A stretch of DNA of 64,000 bases from Dactylonectria macrodidyma (GCA_020744425.1 JAGMUV010000016.1:806001-870000), one strand, 5' to 3'. Numbered from the stretch's first letter, positions 20,526 through 34,500 are shown. Notes: generated by a model from the letters alone, not told the origin. Translations and numbers: made by a program.

Positions 20526-23397
20526 CCTACTAGCGCCCTACACAACACGGTATTGCGTTGTGGTGGCTAGGTAGGATGAGGTAACGAGAGGACGCTGGTG
20601 GGGCCCTGGCGAGCTCTTTTCCCTTTATCTGCGAGGGATGGACTTGGCTTATTTGCAGACAGTCGATATTAATGAGATCTCATCTGCCTGTATTCTCACA
20701 GTGGCCAGGTTTTTCCTGCCTGGCACAACCATGGCTGTGAGATATATGAACATTGTGAAGGACAAGGGATACAATATAAGTTTTACTTCGCCAGGCGAGA
20801 CCACCGCTCAGACGCGCGCGTTCGTTGCCACAGGTTCGGGGCTGGCTTGCTCTGAAGGTGAAGCTGGGGCCGCAGTTGTACGTTCACCGTCCAAACACTG
20901 ATTCGAACGTTAACATAGACCATAGAACACGGACGGGTATCTCACGCACATCACACTTCGTCCCAACAGCATCCACATGCTATTAACAGGTAGCAAGGTT
21001 AAATGGCCCCAGCGCACTGAGGGGGGGCCTAAAATTACCGATATAACGGAAAACAGGCCATCGAGTGCCCAATCTGCATAGAAGCCAGCATGCTGCCTCG
21101 ACATGTAGCCCAAATCTCCTATCCGAAGCATATAACATAATCAGGAGTTCTCTCAGACAAGAAGTCAGCTCGTATGTGTCCGAAAGACATGTGATATATC
21201 CCTATGTGTACGTTGATAGTAGTAATACCGTTTACCCTATAGTAGAGCGTCACAGTTGGTGCGCCGCAAGCGGTTCATCGGCCTCAACCCAGCGTGCTCG
21301 TGAGTGTTGCCTCAGCACTGTCAAAGAGATACAGATGGTGCAACTGACAAATATTCTTTCCGTCTATTCACTCCCTTTACACGGCACGGGCATCCCGCGA
21401 GCAGGACCGTTCTGTTCGAAAAGGCCGCTCCTTGATATGCCGACCACCCGGTATCACAGCATCCCGCCTACCCTCTAAGTGTATTGTCAGTCTCTGCTAA
21501 TACGGTCATTGACTAATACAAGCAAGGGTTTTGTGCCCACTCCCACCCGATTACGTGAAAATCACTCACCGGTTGTATTTCTGGTCAATCGAGTCATTAA
21601 GAGGCATCGTTGAGGCTGTAGTAGCATTGTGAGGCCAATACGGCCATCACTGCGTTAGCGGGCATTTGCAGAAAATGATGGAGGATGCCCGTTCGGGTAT
21701 GTCGGGCAGGGGGCAGTAACGGCCTAACCAAGGTACGTTGTCACACCGCTCGAAGGTGCATTCCTCGACAGAACCCAGAGCCACCTACCAGTTGAACTTG
21801 GTCCGGATGCTGCACGATGCGCCTCCCAGGACACACCCTGCTAGTTTGCCCACGTCCCCCGAGCAGGGTTTAGGGGAATGAGGCAACTGCCATGAAATAA
21901 TCATGAGGTTGCACCCTCTCCTGCCCTCCATGCTCCAGACGCGCTTTTAATTCCACGTGAATGTTAGATGCCATTGGGCGGTCAGTGTCACGCGTGGCCA
22001 GAGGATGCAGCTGCTATAGTGAAGAGTCCGATCCCCTAGAAAGGCGAGATAGCTAGCTTAAAGTGTGGCCCACCTCCCCCCGGCTTGAACAGGGATGTGA
22101 AAGAGGACACCAGCGGGGATTCAGATGGCAAGGCTGGCATCGTTCCAAGACGCCATACCTCGACAGGGTGCGATGACCCTCGTGGTTCAAGGGTACCTCA
22201 CGGATCACCAAGACGTGTATCGAGTCAGTGGGGGGCGTGGCGCAACCTCTGCAATGGTGATATATACAGTACAAAGAAAACCATACCCATGATCCTTTGC
22301 ATGGAAAAGGAGTACCGGTAGAGCAAATAAGTTCACCGGTATATTACCACTGCACCTACCTGCATACTCATTGTTCTCAGCTTGCCGCCTCGCTTTCTTC
22401 TCCATCTTCGAGTCTGAACCGAATCTTCTGCCTGGCACTCCACCCCACCGTACCTCATCCTCCAATTCCCAAGATTTCGATCCGCTTTCACATCACAAAG
22501 CTGGAGGGCGGAGATGGTTTGATGGACGAGCCACGCGCTGAAATCGGACTTGCACTCACGGGGATGCATGAATGCAGAGCCGTAGCTATTCGCCATCGGC
22601 ATGCCGGGGCATAGATACGCGGCAGGGGACAATTTTGCCCATGTGGCTCTCTACACGGTCTTATTGCGTGGGTTGTGGCACATATCCAAATCCTGAGCGG
22701 TGGACGAACATAAAAACAGGGCTGTATCAGTGAGTGTCAAAGCACCTGAGCGAGGGCAGAGCCCCATCAGAGCAGGGTATTGGGATTCCTCGTTGCATTC
22801 GCCAAGAGTACCCTTGTAGGCAGAGTTCTCGCCATGAGAGATGCTGCATATAGACTCGCGGTGGGTGGGTGGAGATGAGGGGAAATGACAGCTGAGGCTG
22901 TTGATAGGCTAGGGTCGATGGTAATGAGGCCCTCCACCCTGACTGAAATATGAATTGAGGAAGCCTTATTTCTCGGCACCCCCCCTGTTTAATTTCATCA
23001 TGGCACTCAACCCCGTACCCGCCCGGATGAGTCTTCCGCCGCTTTTTTTCAGGTAGTTGGTGACGTGAACAGTTTACAGCTGGCCTGGCTAGGTACCCTT
23101 GTAATGACCCGATTTGGGGTTGATACTCTGGGGTCGGACAACTGGTGCAACATGACCCCGCAGCCTCATCTTCGTGAAACGCTCGCCGAGTACTTAGGTA
23201 GTGCCCGTGAACGAGATTTCCCACTGTCTTTGTCGTCCCCAATCCACCCCAGAGCCTCTGCACTTCCTCTACGTAATTATCCCCCGCTTCCACTACTGCT
23301 CTGACCTCATCCTCTATCGACTCGTTAGATTGGTACACTGCTCAGATTTGCCGTGCGATCTACCTCTCTAACGTCGCTTCCGCCACTATGGGCCGTC
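20526..23397. other. Intergenic region upstream of the ABC transporter
   Basis: No convincing gene. A degenerate repeat (22840-22960) pairs with 16005-16130. A 203-codon minus-strand frame at 22727-23338 has no recognisable motif and biased composition, so I leave it uncalled. The last 300 bp presumably hold the transporter's promoter. No TATA-like or operator motif stands out. Confidence 0.4.
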
Positions 23398-26300
23398 TTT
23401 GGCAATGTGATGCACCAGTATGGCGAAGCGATGACTTCACCTTATGCTTCCAGCAAGAGTTCGTACTCCATTGGCTTCCCCAACCTTCCCTCTTCAGAAA
23501 CCACCTCTTGCTGACTTAATCCCCTCTCTTCCCTTCCTACAGCTATCTCAAAGTCCTCGGCCCTCTAGTCGTCCTCAGTCTCTCGTTTGTGCAACTCACA
23601 TGGTCCAGTATCGCCTGGGCTCGCAGATCCCGGTCCGCTTCTACGGCTAGGTATGGCGAGCTTTCCAGCGAAGACCGACGATTTAGCCACACCGATCTGC
23701 CCCCGGCGCAGCCCGACAATACCGGTGACGACGACGAAGGCATGCAAATCAATAGTGGCCGCCTCGCTCTCGTCAAGACCACCACCCGTGGCTCTATCAT
23801 CCAAGCCGATACGCCTCGAGGCCAGTCACTGTTTCAAATCATTGAACAGCTGGCCATTGCTGGCCTTGTTGCTGTTAACTCGATTGCTCTCGCCAACGGC
23901 ACTTACCATGGCCCTAGCCACGCACCTTCCATTGTGGGTTTGGTCACCTGGATTTACGTTCTCATTCTCTCGACCCTACGCCTCTTCTTCGGTAACACGA
24001 AATGGAGGATTCCTCACCTCTGGAATCATACCGCCGTCATCTACGGGGCCAATTGGGTCTTGAGCATCTTTGTGCTTCGCTCTGTCATCATTCGCCCCAT
24101 TACAAAGCTCGCACAGACTCTTGTCATTTCCGTGTTTGCACTCGTGTCTCTTCTCTTTAGCTTGGCTGTGACGACTAGGGAGGGCAACAAGACTGTCGTC
24201 ATGAAGTGGGAGAATGGTCTCGAGCCCTCACGCGAGCCTCTTGCGAGTCTTCTCTCCATCGCTGTATTTGGTTGGGTTGATGCCATTGTTTGGCGTGGCT
24301 GGCAGGGGAGCATGGAAATGGAGCATGTGTGGAACCTTCTCCCTAAGGACAAGGCCGCCGTTGTCATTGCCGATTATCGCCAGATGAAGAAGACCAGCTC
24401 ATTGGCCTGGCACTTGCTCAAATACTTCAAGAGCATGCTGTTGGTTCAATGTCTCTTGGCAGTCGTTGCGGGGTTCTTCACCTTTGCACCCACCCTCCTT
24501 CTCAAGGCCATTCTAGAATTCGTTGAGGAATTCAGGCGACGCGACCTTGACGACCCCGAAAGGACCCCCGTCAGTGTTCTCTGGCTTTATGTCATTGGAC
24601 TTCCAGTTCTTAACCTTATTCGCTCATACTGCGATAATGCAGCTTTGTGGATTGGCCGAAAGATCTGCATTCAGGTTCGAGCTATCATCATTGGCGACAT
24701 TTATGCCAAGGCACTACGCCGCAAGGCCACCGCCGCCAAGCACAAGGTGCTACTCGAAACCGACAAGCCCAAGCCCACCGAGGACGGTAATGCGAAAGAG
24801 AGCAAGATTAGCAAGATCAAGCGCATCTTGAGCATCAAGAAGGACGATAAGAAGGCCACTCCTGGCGATGCTGAATTTACTACTGGTGGCGTCAAAGACG
24901 ATAAGGCCAAGGCAAAAGGGGCAGGCGGGCAGGCGAACATGGGCACCATCACCAACCTCATATCTGTTGATAGCTTCAAGATTGCGGAAGTCATTGCCTA
25001 TCTGCACTTTCTTTGTGCTACTACCCCGACGCAGCTAGTGGTCGCAATAGTGTTGCTCTGGAGAGTCATGGGCTTGAGCGCTATTCCTGGGCTTGCTGTC
25101 ATGGCTTTTCTCCTGCCCATCAGCCACTGTCTCGCTCGATGTCTCTCCTCGACGTCGAAAAAGATTTTGGCGGCCACCGACCAGCGTATTAACGCAACCA
25201 ACGAAGTTCTGCAGAACATCCACATCATCAAGTACTTTGCTTGGGAACAGCGCTTCGGGCGCATTATCGATGAGAAGCGTAGGGCTGAGCTCAAGGCCCT
25301 ACGATCCCGGTTCATGGTTTGGGCTCTGGCTGTTGCTATTTGGAACTCCGTCCCTGTCCTCATCACCTTCTTCTCTTTCTTTTTCTACACCATGATCGAA
25401 CAGAAGCCCCTATTGCCTTCTGTAGCCTTTACGGCCACCTCTCTCTTCACGCTTTTGCATGCTCCTGTGAACCAGCTTGGCGATACATTTACGCGCATCC
25501 AGGAAATGAAAATTTCGATCGACCGTGTCGAAGAGTTCCTGAAAGAGGAAGAAACTGAGAAATACGAGCAGCTAGGTCTGGACAATGTCGATGAGCATGG
25601 CGCCAGGCGGCTGGGTCTCGACAACGCAACCCTCATTTGGGGCGGCAAGGATACCGTGGCCGAGGATGGATCGCGCGCTTTCCGCCTGATGGATATCAAC
25701 GTGGACTTCCAGCTAGGCAAGCTCAACATCATCGCTGGACCCACTGGATCTGGAAAGACGTCGATGCTCATGGGTCTTTTGGGTGAAATGACTTTGATGG
25801 AAGGCAATGTACACTGCCCCGGTGGTCGCAGCCGAGAGGATGTCCGTCCCGATCCTGAGACGAAACTCGCTAACACGATCGCGTATGTGGCGCAGACCGC
25901 ATGGTTGATCAATGCCAATATTAAAGACAACATACTATTCTCTGCGCCCTTTGACGAGCAGCGGTACCGGGGTGTCATTATGGCGTGCGCCCTTGAGCAA
26001 GACCTACAGATTCTGGACAATGGCGATGAGACTCTGGTCGGAGAAAAGGGAATCACCCTCTCTGGTGGCCAGAAGCAACGCATCTCACTTGCTCGCGCTC
26101 TCTACTCTAACTCAGCTCACCTGCTCCTCGACGACTGCCTCAGTGCCGTGGACTCGCATACCGCTCAATGGATCTTCAGCAACTGCATCAAAGGCCCGTT
26201 GATGCGAAACCGCACCTGCATCCTTGTTACTCACAATGTCCAGCTCTGTGTTCCTTCATCCGACTATGTGGTGCTCATGGATAACGGCCGAATCGATATC

Positions 26301-28610
26301 CAAGGATCTTCGGGGGAAGTCATTGCTTCCGGCAAGCTTGGCGAGGAGATTCAAAAGTCTCGACCTGCCTCAACCCACCGCTCTCGAGTTCCTTCCCGGG
26401 TCCTCTCCAGTGTTGGCGATGATGAAACCACGGTTAACAGCCAAGGCGACGCCCTTGATGGGGCAGGCAGCACCAATCACGACAATACTAAGAAGAAACA
26501 GAAGTTAGACGCCATGGAGGAAGGCAAAGCTACAGGATCTGTTAAGTGGCCTGTAATGAAGTACTACCTTCTGTCCATGGGCCCCTGGTGGTTCTGGGTC
26601 CTGGGTTTCTTCGTCTTCACTTCGCAGCAGTTTTCAAAGGTTGCGAAAAGCTATTGGGTCCGAGAATGGTCGAACCAATATGTCACAGAGGAGACTGGCC
26701 AGATTGGGGCTCAGTATGCGAGGTGCGAAGCACACGCACTGACTACAGGAATGGGTCCGAAGGTCTACGCCCAGATGTACTTGCAACCAATGGTTCCGAA
26801 TGTGGTACTTGGATTGATGGCTCACGTTCAAAGCCTTTCGATCTCCCATAACAATATCGCCCCCCACGTCACTCCCGCCAACGCCACTTCATCTATATCA
26901 GTCAGTAGCGTGGCGCCCCCTTCCGTCAACGCAATGTACTATCTTGCGGTTCTCGCGACAATTAGCGTGTTGAGTCCATTGACGATGTATATCCGTGATC
27001 TTTGGCTATTCCTCGGCTCGCTGAGAGCCTCAAAACGTATTCACGCCCATCTCATCAGCTCGGTGACACGCGCTAGGTTCAAGTTTTTCGATGTCACGCC
27101 CCTGGGTCAGCTTCTGAACCGATTCAGCAAGGACCTTAAAGCTGTCGACCAGGAGATTGCCCCCGTGGCAGTCGGAATCATCAGCAACGGCCTCTCACTT
27201 GTAGTGACGCTTGGTTTAATTGCTAGTATCACTCCTAAGTTCTTAGTCGCCGCCGTATTCATCAGCGGTCTCTTCTACATCGTCACCGCCTTTTACCTCC
27301 GAGCGTCCCGCGATCTGAAGCGCATGGAGTCGGTACAATGCAGCCCGCTCTTTCAGCAGTTTGGAGAAACGCTCAGTGGCATGACGACGATCCGTGCATT
27401 TGGAGATGAGCGACGATTTATCCGGGATAACCTCGAGAAGGTCAACACGCAAGCGCGGCCATTCATCTACTTGTGGGCATGTAACAGATGGCTCGCATTC
27501 CGAGCGGATCTGATTGGGGATCTGGTCGCGTTCTTTGCTGGAGTATTCATCATCTTGAGCTTGAACAGTGTTGATCCCGGATCAGCCGGCATCTCTCTTA
27601 GCTACGCATTGGGCTTTACTGAGAGCATGCTGAATTTTATACGACTGTACGCCATCAACGAGCAGAACATGAACTCGGTAGAAAGAGTGAAGGAATATAG
27701 GGACGTGGAGCAGGAGGCGCCTGCCGTTATTAAAGATTACCGACCGCCCGAGAATTGGCCCAGAAGCGGCTCTGTTGAGTTCATCGACTACACAACTAGC
27801 TACCGAGCTGACTTGGACCCGGTTCTCCAGGATCTCTCGCTCAAGATCAACCCCAGAGAGAAGGTGGGTATCGTGGGACGGACGGGTGCTGGCAAGAGTT
27901 CCCTGGCACTGGCCATTTTCAGGGCGTTGGAGGCCGACAAGGGCAAGATTTTAATCGATGACCTTGACATTGGAACCATCGGACTCCAAGATCTGCGGGA
28001 AAACATTACTATTGTGCCTCAAGACCCTACGTTGTTCTACGGAACGATCCGGAGTAACCTGGATCCTTTTGACATGTTCTCGGACGAGGATGTTTTTGCG
28101 GCGCTTCGACGAGTGCAGCTCGTTAGCGCGGACGAGCTGCCGCCATCACCAACACAAACCCCCGGATCGCCTAATGGGTCAACGACGAACAGGAACATCT
28201 TCCTGGACCTCAACTCGCCCGTGTTGGAATCTGGATCGAACCTGTCACAGGGACAGCGTCAGTTGCTGTGCCTGGCGCGAGCCATGCTCAAGTCGCCAAC
28301 GGTTCTAGTAATGGACGAGGCGACAGCATCGATTGACCACGCGACAGATTCGAAGATCCAGGAGACGATCCGAGAGCTAACGGGAACTGTCATCACGATT
28401 GCGCACCGACTGGCGACGATTGTGGATTATGACAAGGTCTTGGTGTTGGATAAGGGGCAGGTGGTGGAATATGCTCACCCTTGGGAGTTGATCAACAAGG
28501 AGGGCGGCACATTCCGCAGCATGTGCGACACCAGTGGAGAGCTAAAGGTGTTGATCAAGGCGGCCAAGAAGAAGTGGGATTCGGGCCGGTTGGTGGATGT
28601 GGACTCGTAG
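23398..28610 (+). CDS. ABCC-type (MRP/Ybt1-like) full-size ABC transporter
   Basis: The main exon runs from 23543 to 28610 without a stop. A short first exon probably starts at ATG 23398, reading WQCDAPVWRSDDFTLCFQQ, the typical W-DDFT-CF opening of fungal ABCC proteins. It is joined by an intron ending CTACAG at 23542, but its donor is unclear. The order is TMD0, TMD1, NBD1, TMD2, NBD2. NBD1 has Walker A GPTGSGKTS (near 25738), signature LSGGQKQRISLARAL and HLLLDD with D-C in place of the catalytic Glu, normal for ABCC NBD1. NBD2 has GRTGAGKSS, LSQGQRQLLCLARAM and VLVMDEATASID with the catalytic Glu intact, plus an insert before its signature. Members export conjugates, bile-acid-like compounds or drugs at the vacuolar or plasma membrane using ATP. 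Substrate and location cannot be told here. A lysine-rich linker near residues 380-460 is cytosolic. Confidence 0.93.
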
Positions 28611-29486
28611 AAGAGGGAACATGGCCAGCTGACGAACGAAAAAGACGAAGATGAAAAATGAGAAAGCGAATTGATTGGGTTAGAAAGCTTGGCCAGCTAT
28701 TTTCTACTCTGCGAAGACACTACCTAGAGTGAATGTGCTGAAATATTACGGTAGGAACAAGCATGACAGTGTTAGTAGCGAGAGATTTGGTAGCGAGAGA
28801 GCATATAGCTCATCAATGACCGAGGTCATCGGTTGCAGACTCGGACTAATAAGACGAAATTCCAGCCCAACGCGTAGTCTGCGTAGGTTACCTCTCCCAT
28901 GCTAACCAGCTGTCCGCATAACGCAACAACGAACCATTGATGGAGGGATTTGGCGGAGGAAGTTCTCATGTGTTGGAGGAGGCAAGAGTCTGTCGCTAGG
29001 TCTAAGATCATTAGACCAAGTCCCCCGTCACACTTGTGCAAGCAGTGACTATACAGAAACTAAAACAGTAGCCCTAACAGTGATTTCAACAGTGGTGGTC
29101 ATCTATATAATGCCCACAACAAGGGTGATCCCACTCTCTGCCATGCCCAGCGCCGGCCCAAGGCATCACTCGCCACACAGGGCTACCCTACAGCGTGCAT
29201 GGTGAAGACACCAGGTTTGCATGCACAGAGTGATGAGGGGCGCCAGATTGCTTTTTCCCTCAGACATCAACTGGTTGCACTTGGAGGCCACCTTTCGTCT
29301 GCCAGGTACACTGAAGCATTCTCAATAGACGCCCATTTCTGGCCTGCATCCCACGGCACCAACCAACCATCAGGTTGTCCTTGCCAGAAGATCCAACGCC
29401 AGATGCTAGCTGGCAGAGACTGACCTTGCTTTCGTCCTGATGCATCGTCAGTTTGACTTAAGGCGCGATGCTGACATTACTCACAA
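28611..29486. other. Intergenic, 3' of the ABC transporter
   Basis: No gene, repeat or structure recognised. The transporter's terminator region must lie here. The next gene is on the opposite strand. Confidence 0.4.
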
Positions 29487-29819
29487 CTACCCTAGCGATT
29501 GTAGCCTGTGATCGTGCTCTTCTTTCATCCGGAAGATTTGTCCCATCACATCATGCATCTCACTTTGCGTCCGCTCAATGGTCGCGTTCCGGTTGCCCTC
29601 GCGCTGCCAACGCTGGACATCCCGGAACATTTTATCATACCGACGCTGTTTCTTTTCGGTGTCGTGACAGAGCTTACACACATTAGACTCTGTTCTAGTT
29701 TCGTAGACGAGCTTGAGCCCACACGTCTCGCCCATTCGGTACTCTTTGTTGCACTGCTGCCGGAAGTGACCCCAGCGCCAGTAACCACATGACCATCGCG
29801 TCTGTTCAAAGTAGCACAT
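29487..29819 (-). CDS. Small cysteine-containing protein of a conserved fungal type, function unknown
   Basis: About 110 residues from ATG 29819. The first part has paired cysteines around aromatic residues (WSCGYWRWGHFRQQC, ETCGLKLVYE, NVCKLCHD), suggesting a zinc-binding knuckle. The second half is a charged helix rich in Arg, Lys, Glu and Gln (KKQRRYDKMFRDVQRWQREG) ending EEHDHRLQSL. The composition, codon use and compact motif order look like a real gene. I recall similar small proteins in Hypocreales genomes, none with a known role, so the assignment is from memory. The frame is open upstream to 29939, where the translation loses this character, so the later start is preferred. Confidence 0.6.
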   Translation of the reverse strand: MCYFEQTRWSCGYWRWGHFRQQCNKEYRMGETCGLKLVYETRTESNVCKLCHDTEKKQRRYDKMFRDVQRWQREGNRNATIERTQSEMHDVMGQIFRMKEEHDHRLQSLG

Positions 29820-31148
29820 CGAGGAATGAAGTGAAGGATGGCGAGAGAATACCCACAGGCTCTGAGGTATCGGCCGCAGGAGGTAATATGTCGATTGCGT
29901 GCCACACCAACCGAAGACGTTTTCCATTGGATCAGCCATCCGAAGTTAGCCATCGCCTCCCCCCCTGGCATGGCCGACGCATGCAACTGTTAGGGACGTA
30001 AAGAAATGATGTGGCTGCAACACCTGAATTTTGTGCACAGTGTGTGATTGACTGCAGGGGATTCGGAGAGAGCTGGCGTAGGCGAAGCGGAGGACGCGCT
30101 CTGTGTATCAAAAAGTGGATCCATGGATCGCTAAACTGGAATGAGGCGCAATGATTTGTTCGTTTTCGTAGAAAAAGTGGATTGGTTTATTTGTTGACGC
30201 AGGAAAAGTCAGTTGGTCTGTTCGTTGAGGCACAAAAGTGGGTTTGCCCCGTGTCTCGCAAAGCAGCCCCGGACCGATCAGCCATCGCCGTCGAGGCCAT
30301 GGCAGAGATGCAGCGGGCCCCAACCGGTTGCTCGAAGTACTTGCCACTGTCGGAGCACGAGATGAACGACAGAACGACAAGGATCCTGTCGATGAAAGAC
30401 CCCTGAGATCCTTGCTGTAGTCTTCTGATGGCGACAGAGTCGCGTCGTTGGTGGCAGAGACACTACGTCGTAAGACTGGCCAAGTCCAATAAGCACATCT
30501 TTACAGGGCACCACGGGCAACAGGAAACGGCGGCAGAGTGCCGTAGCCCCGAATTAGCCCTGTTTTGGCAAGCGACTTCATTTTTCTGATCTTGGCACTG
30601 ACTCGGGGTCGTTCTCATACCGACCTAGCCTGTCCACGACCTAAAAGTTCCGAAGACGCGACACTTCCAGGTGGCCGATAACCCTTAAGGATGTCATTCT
30701 CGTTGAGTCCTGCAAATCCCCTCAGGGCGTATTGTCCGAGGCTATTTGTCTCCATCTGTCACAAGCTGATTACACGGGATAATAGCTGAATCATCTAAAG
30801 TCGGTTCCCTGTTGATCCGGCGATCTCCACGCATGGTCACAGGAGGTAGAAGGTGGGAGCACACCAGAGCAAACCCCGGGGGCAGAGCGCGCGGCTAGCC
30901 ACTCTGTGTAATGTTATTGTACCTTCAAGAAGCACAAGGTACATGACTCGCAAACCCCGGGTTTTGCGGCCTCCCGACAAACCCTATATTGGCCGTCCTC
31001 CCTTAAGAGCGGCCTTGAGCTCTCACGGTCCCGCGCAAAGCCAGATAGATCCACGAAACAACGCATCGTCTCTCGACCTGTCCTTCTCCTGCACTCTCCC
31101 TCTTTTTTCCTCTTCTTCTTCTATCTACGATAAGCACCCAGATACAAG
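29820..31148. other. Intergenic with a degenerate tandem repeat
   Basis: About 30151-30245 holds three diverged units of about 33 bp with the theme TTTGTTCGTT, then GGAAAAGTGG. The final 100 bp before 31149 are pyrimidine-rich (CTCCCTC and TCTTCTTCTTC), as is usual just upstream of fungal start codons. Confidence 0.45.
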
Positions 31149-31511
31149 ATGATCGAATCATTCCCTAAGCAATGTGAGTCAATGATTTCCTTGCAGCTTC
31201 ACGACCGACTCCACGACACGTGAAACTTGGCAATCTCTAACTTGAATAGGCGAGATCAAGGGCATGGCACCAGCTCTCACAACCAGTCAGCAGCAAGCCC
31301 ACGACGTGCTTACAGCCACGCTGGGTTTGGGGGTAAACTCCGAGGACTCTTCCATTACAACCCGTATTCACAGCCCGCAAAGTCCGCACCTTAATAGGTT
31401 ACTAAGCTCTGTGTGATAGCCTCTGTCTATGACCCCCGCCGTCTTCATAACTTTTCCACCACCCAAAAGTGGGATAACACCAAGAAGGGCTTCTTTGCCT
31501 ACTGCTTGTGA
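31149..31511 (+). CDS. Candidate three-exon small gene, 73 residues, unknown function
   Basis: ATG 31149 opens MIESFPKQ and meets a consensus donor, GTGAGT, at 31174. The intron ends TTGAATAG at 31249 with CTCTAAC about 9 nt before it. The second exon is 31250-31332, with donor GTAAAC. A 65-nt intron ends TTAATAG at 31397, and the third exon is 31398-31511. The three exons (25+83+114 nt) join in frame to a TGA. The product contains APALTTSQQQAHDVLTATLG and HNFSTTQKWDNTKKGFFAYC. The pyrimidine-rich leader and the consensus splice sites support a real gene. No signal peptide or known domain is evident. If the second intron is retained, a slightly different end is made. The short length leaves room for chance. 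Confidence 0.4.
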
Positions 31512-34500
31512 AATAACAGTCTCTCACGATGCAACTGGGTCGTGTCCATGACACTAGTAGTCGACTATTTCTCGAACATCACGAACGCCCTGATGAAACC
31601 TTCTCACTGCCGAGTTCCACAACGACTGGGCTAACAATCGATAAGTCTGCACACGGGAGACTTGATTTTCAAATAGCGGCGGATGAATGGCGCGCACGTA
31701 CGTGGATCAGCCGGGTAGAAAGCTGAGAGAGACTCATGTCAAGGCAGGATGGTTAGGATAAGAACAAGGAAAATAGCTGGGAAGCACGAGAGTAGATCAT
31801 CGTAACATCTCCTGTTGAGGACTGCCAAAGAGTTGTGACCAACATGCGGTATTGTCTGTATTCATGCCATCAACTATATCCCGCTACTGAATCTCCCTGA
31901 GATAGTGCTGGAATAGCGTATTGCTTAGTTACATCAAAGTGTCCGCTATAGGACGAGCATCGGAGAGCAACGTATAAACTTCTGCGTCGTCTTGGAATCT
32001 CCGTACTCAACCTCTGCATCCACTTCACCATCCAAGTATATTCGATCGATTGCGACGACGAGAGTAATTATAGAGTTCTTCGACGCTGTTTGGCACCCGG
32101 ACTGACGGGCTGGGTTTCGGTCTAATCGTATGAGTTGCGGGATTTGAGGTAGGCGAGTCTGGCAATGAGCTTGGTGTCTTCTCTTTGCTAGGTTCGTTCG
32201 ATTTGTTCGCCGAAGGAAAACGAAGGACTGGAGATGCCAGAAGGGCAAGAGTCGATCTGTAACCCGAAGGACGTTAGCGAGGGCAAATGTGTAGCGAAGC
32301 AAGATACGAACTGCCAACCACAGCAAGGTTTTGTCTGACATGGCAGGGTTATTTCAGACGCCCGTGTGAGGTTATCATCAATGCAGACTTCATGTTGTGA
32401 ATCGGCAGAGTCGGAAGGGTGGCGTGTTGTTCCGCTTGTCAAAGGTAACAAGATGGGGACGGCAAACGCGGACAGATGCTTCGAAACAGGCTGTAGGCAC
32501 CGTGGTGGCCGTTTCGCTTGAGAGATCAAATGCAGAGTCAGCTTGAAATGCCGCAGGAGTCGGGGGCACGGTCAGTGTAAGATTGGCTCGTCTGGTTGCT
32601 CGAAAAGCTTGGGCTCTCTCCTGGCACAGTGATCACAACAACTATTGAGATAGCATAGCAGAAGCTGCCTTCGCAGAGTGCCTACTCGCCGAGCTCTAGC
32701 TGAGAGCGGCAAAGTGGCAATACAGATGGAGCAGCTGGTAACGGGCTTGGAGGGGAGCGCGTTGGCTCTCTATACCGCCTTCTACTAGCTCTTCAATTAT
32801 GTATCACTCTGAGCACTTGACTACTCCTTGAAGTGGCGCCAGAGTCGGCTTGGGTACCGTTGGATATCGGTATTCGATCTTTTCGCTCGCGGGTGAGGTA
32901 TCAGCGTAGATGATAGGTTTCGGCAGTAGTGTTGCCTTCTAGGAAGAATCGATCAGGTCGTTTCGCAAGAGGGAACATGGCCGAACGAGGACGAGACAGA
33001 AGAATGTCAACGTGAGAGTGCGGGGATAGTATAGAGGAATCGCGCAGGATTGGTCTGCCAGTGCCACGCGGTATCCAGCTAAGAACATGTCAGCATCAAT
33101 GCAAGTTGGTGCTTCTTCGCGGCGGCGAGATGTAGCCTCAAGAGGAACATCTGTGCCTACAGACGCGCGAGCTGTTGCGGTGTTGCATTGAGAGCATCTG
33201 CGACTGGCTGTTGTTTTGCGTAACACGTCAGCTTCGTAGTGTTGTGGAGGGAACAAAGAAGGGAGTGGGTGTCCGAGGAGGAGTTTGTCAGCCCATCATT
33301 GTGACGGTCGAGGGAGAGAGAAATTTGCTCCGGCATCTAGCACACACCCTGCGTTGGCCCAGAGGGGGTGCTTCACCGACGCCTAGTTCTTAGTGGTACG
33401 AAACCACCCACCATCAAACTTGCGTGACCATTCTCAAGGCTCCGACCACCTAGGCACTTCTAACACCAATATTATTACCATTATCCAATGAACTAAGTCA
33501 CGATGAGACCTACACGAACAACACGAATCTATTGACCCAAGTCACATCATTGCACTTACCATCCCCAGCACTGCGCCGCCCAACGCCTTCTCCCCGCGAG
33601 TCCAAATCTCCCCCTCGTGCGGGGTCCATTACTGATCTGCCACCTCCCGTCCGGCTTCAACACCCATATATAGGCCATATGGCTCTACATCTGTCACCAA
33701 GGTCCTCTAATCTCATTTCTTAAGCGCCACCAAATAGATCGGACGGCCCGAGGAAGGTTTCCGAAGCTTGGGGCCCAGGAAACACGAGCTCACTCCCGAC
33801 ACGGGGTACAACAGGAGTTCACGCAGTGGTTCCCAAATAATCATGCACAGGAGGTGTTTGTGGGATTAACTTGTTTTTCATCACAAGAAAATCTCACATT
33901 GAAGATGTGTACTCTATTTTGCCAGTCGTTGTGTGGTTTGTGAACAGCACGTATCGACGCCCCTCCAGCATAGACAGGCCTAATGTTGTGATATGTTATA
34001 CGTCCACTTTAGTGACGGATCAACACGGCACGCTGATTAACCCGATCGTCCGCAACAAGACTCCAATTACATTACTTTCTGTTGACTACATCTCGAAGTG
34101 ATTTTTAAGCAATAAATAGTGATGAACCAGCTGTCTGGTATAGTAACCCATGGCACAGCTAATAGGGCCCAAGTTTATGGAATTTGGCTTCTCGGCTGCC
34201 TACCCTATACCTCGCGGCGAATTTCACAAGTTAGTGTATGCCCCAACCAGGTTGAACTTTTCAATTGGGAGGCCTACTCTAGGGCATATATTTAGCGTTG
34301 TGCTCGGTATGGCGTCGTGCGCTTCGCTTTGCGAATCGTTCCCGGTATGCTCTTCAGCATCCTCAGCACGTCTTCGTACTCTGCAGCACCGCGACAAGGT
34401 TTTCTGCAGCGTCCTTCCACGCTTGAGGGGTCGACGGTGATTGAATGGCTGGAAACACAAAGGCATAGACTTGCGCCACAGCCGTCCGATGAAGTCTGTC

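Noticed and set aside
22727..23338. 203-codon minus-strand frame upstream of the ABC transporter
   Set aside because: No motif, odd composition, and part of it falls in a degenerate repeat shared with 16.0 kb.
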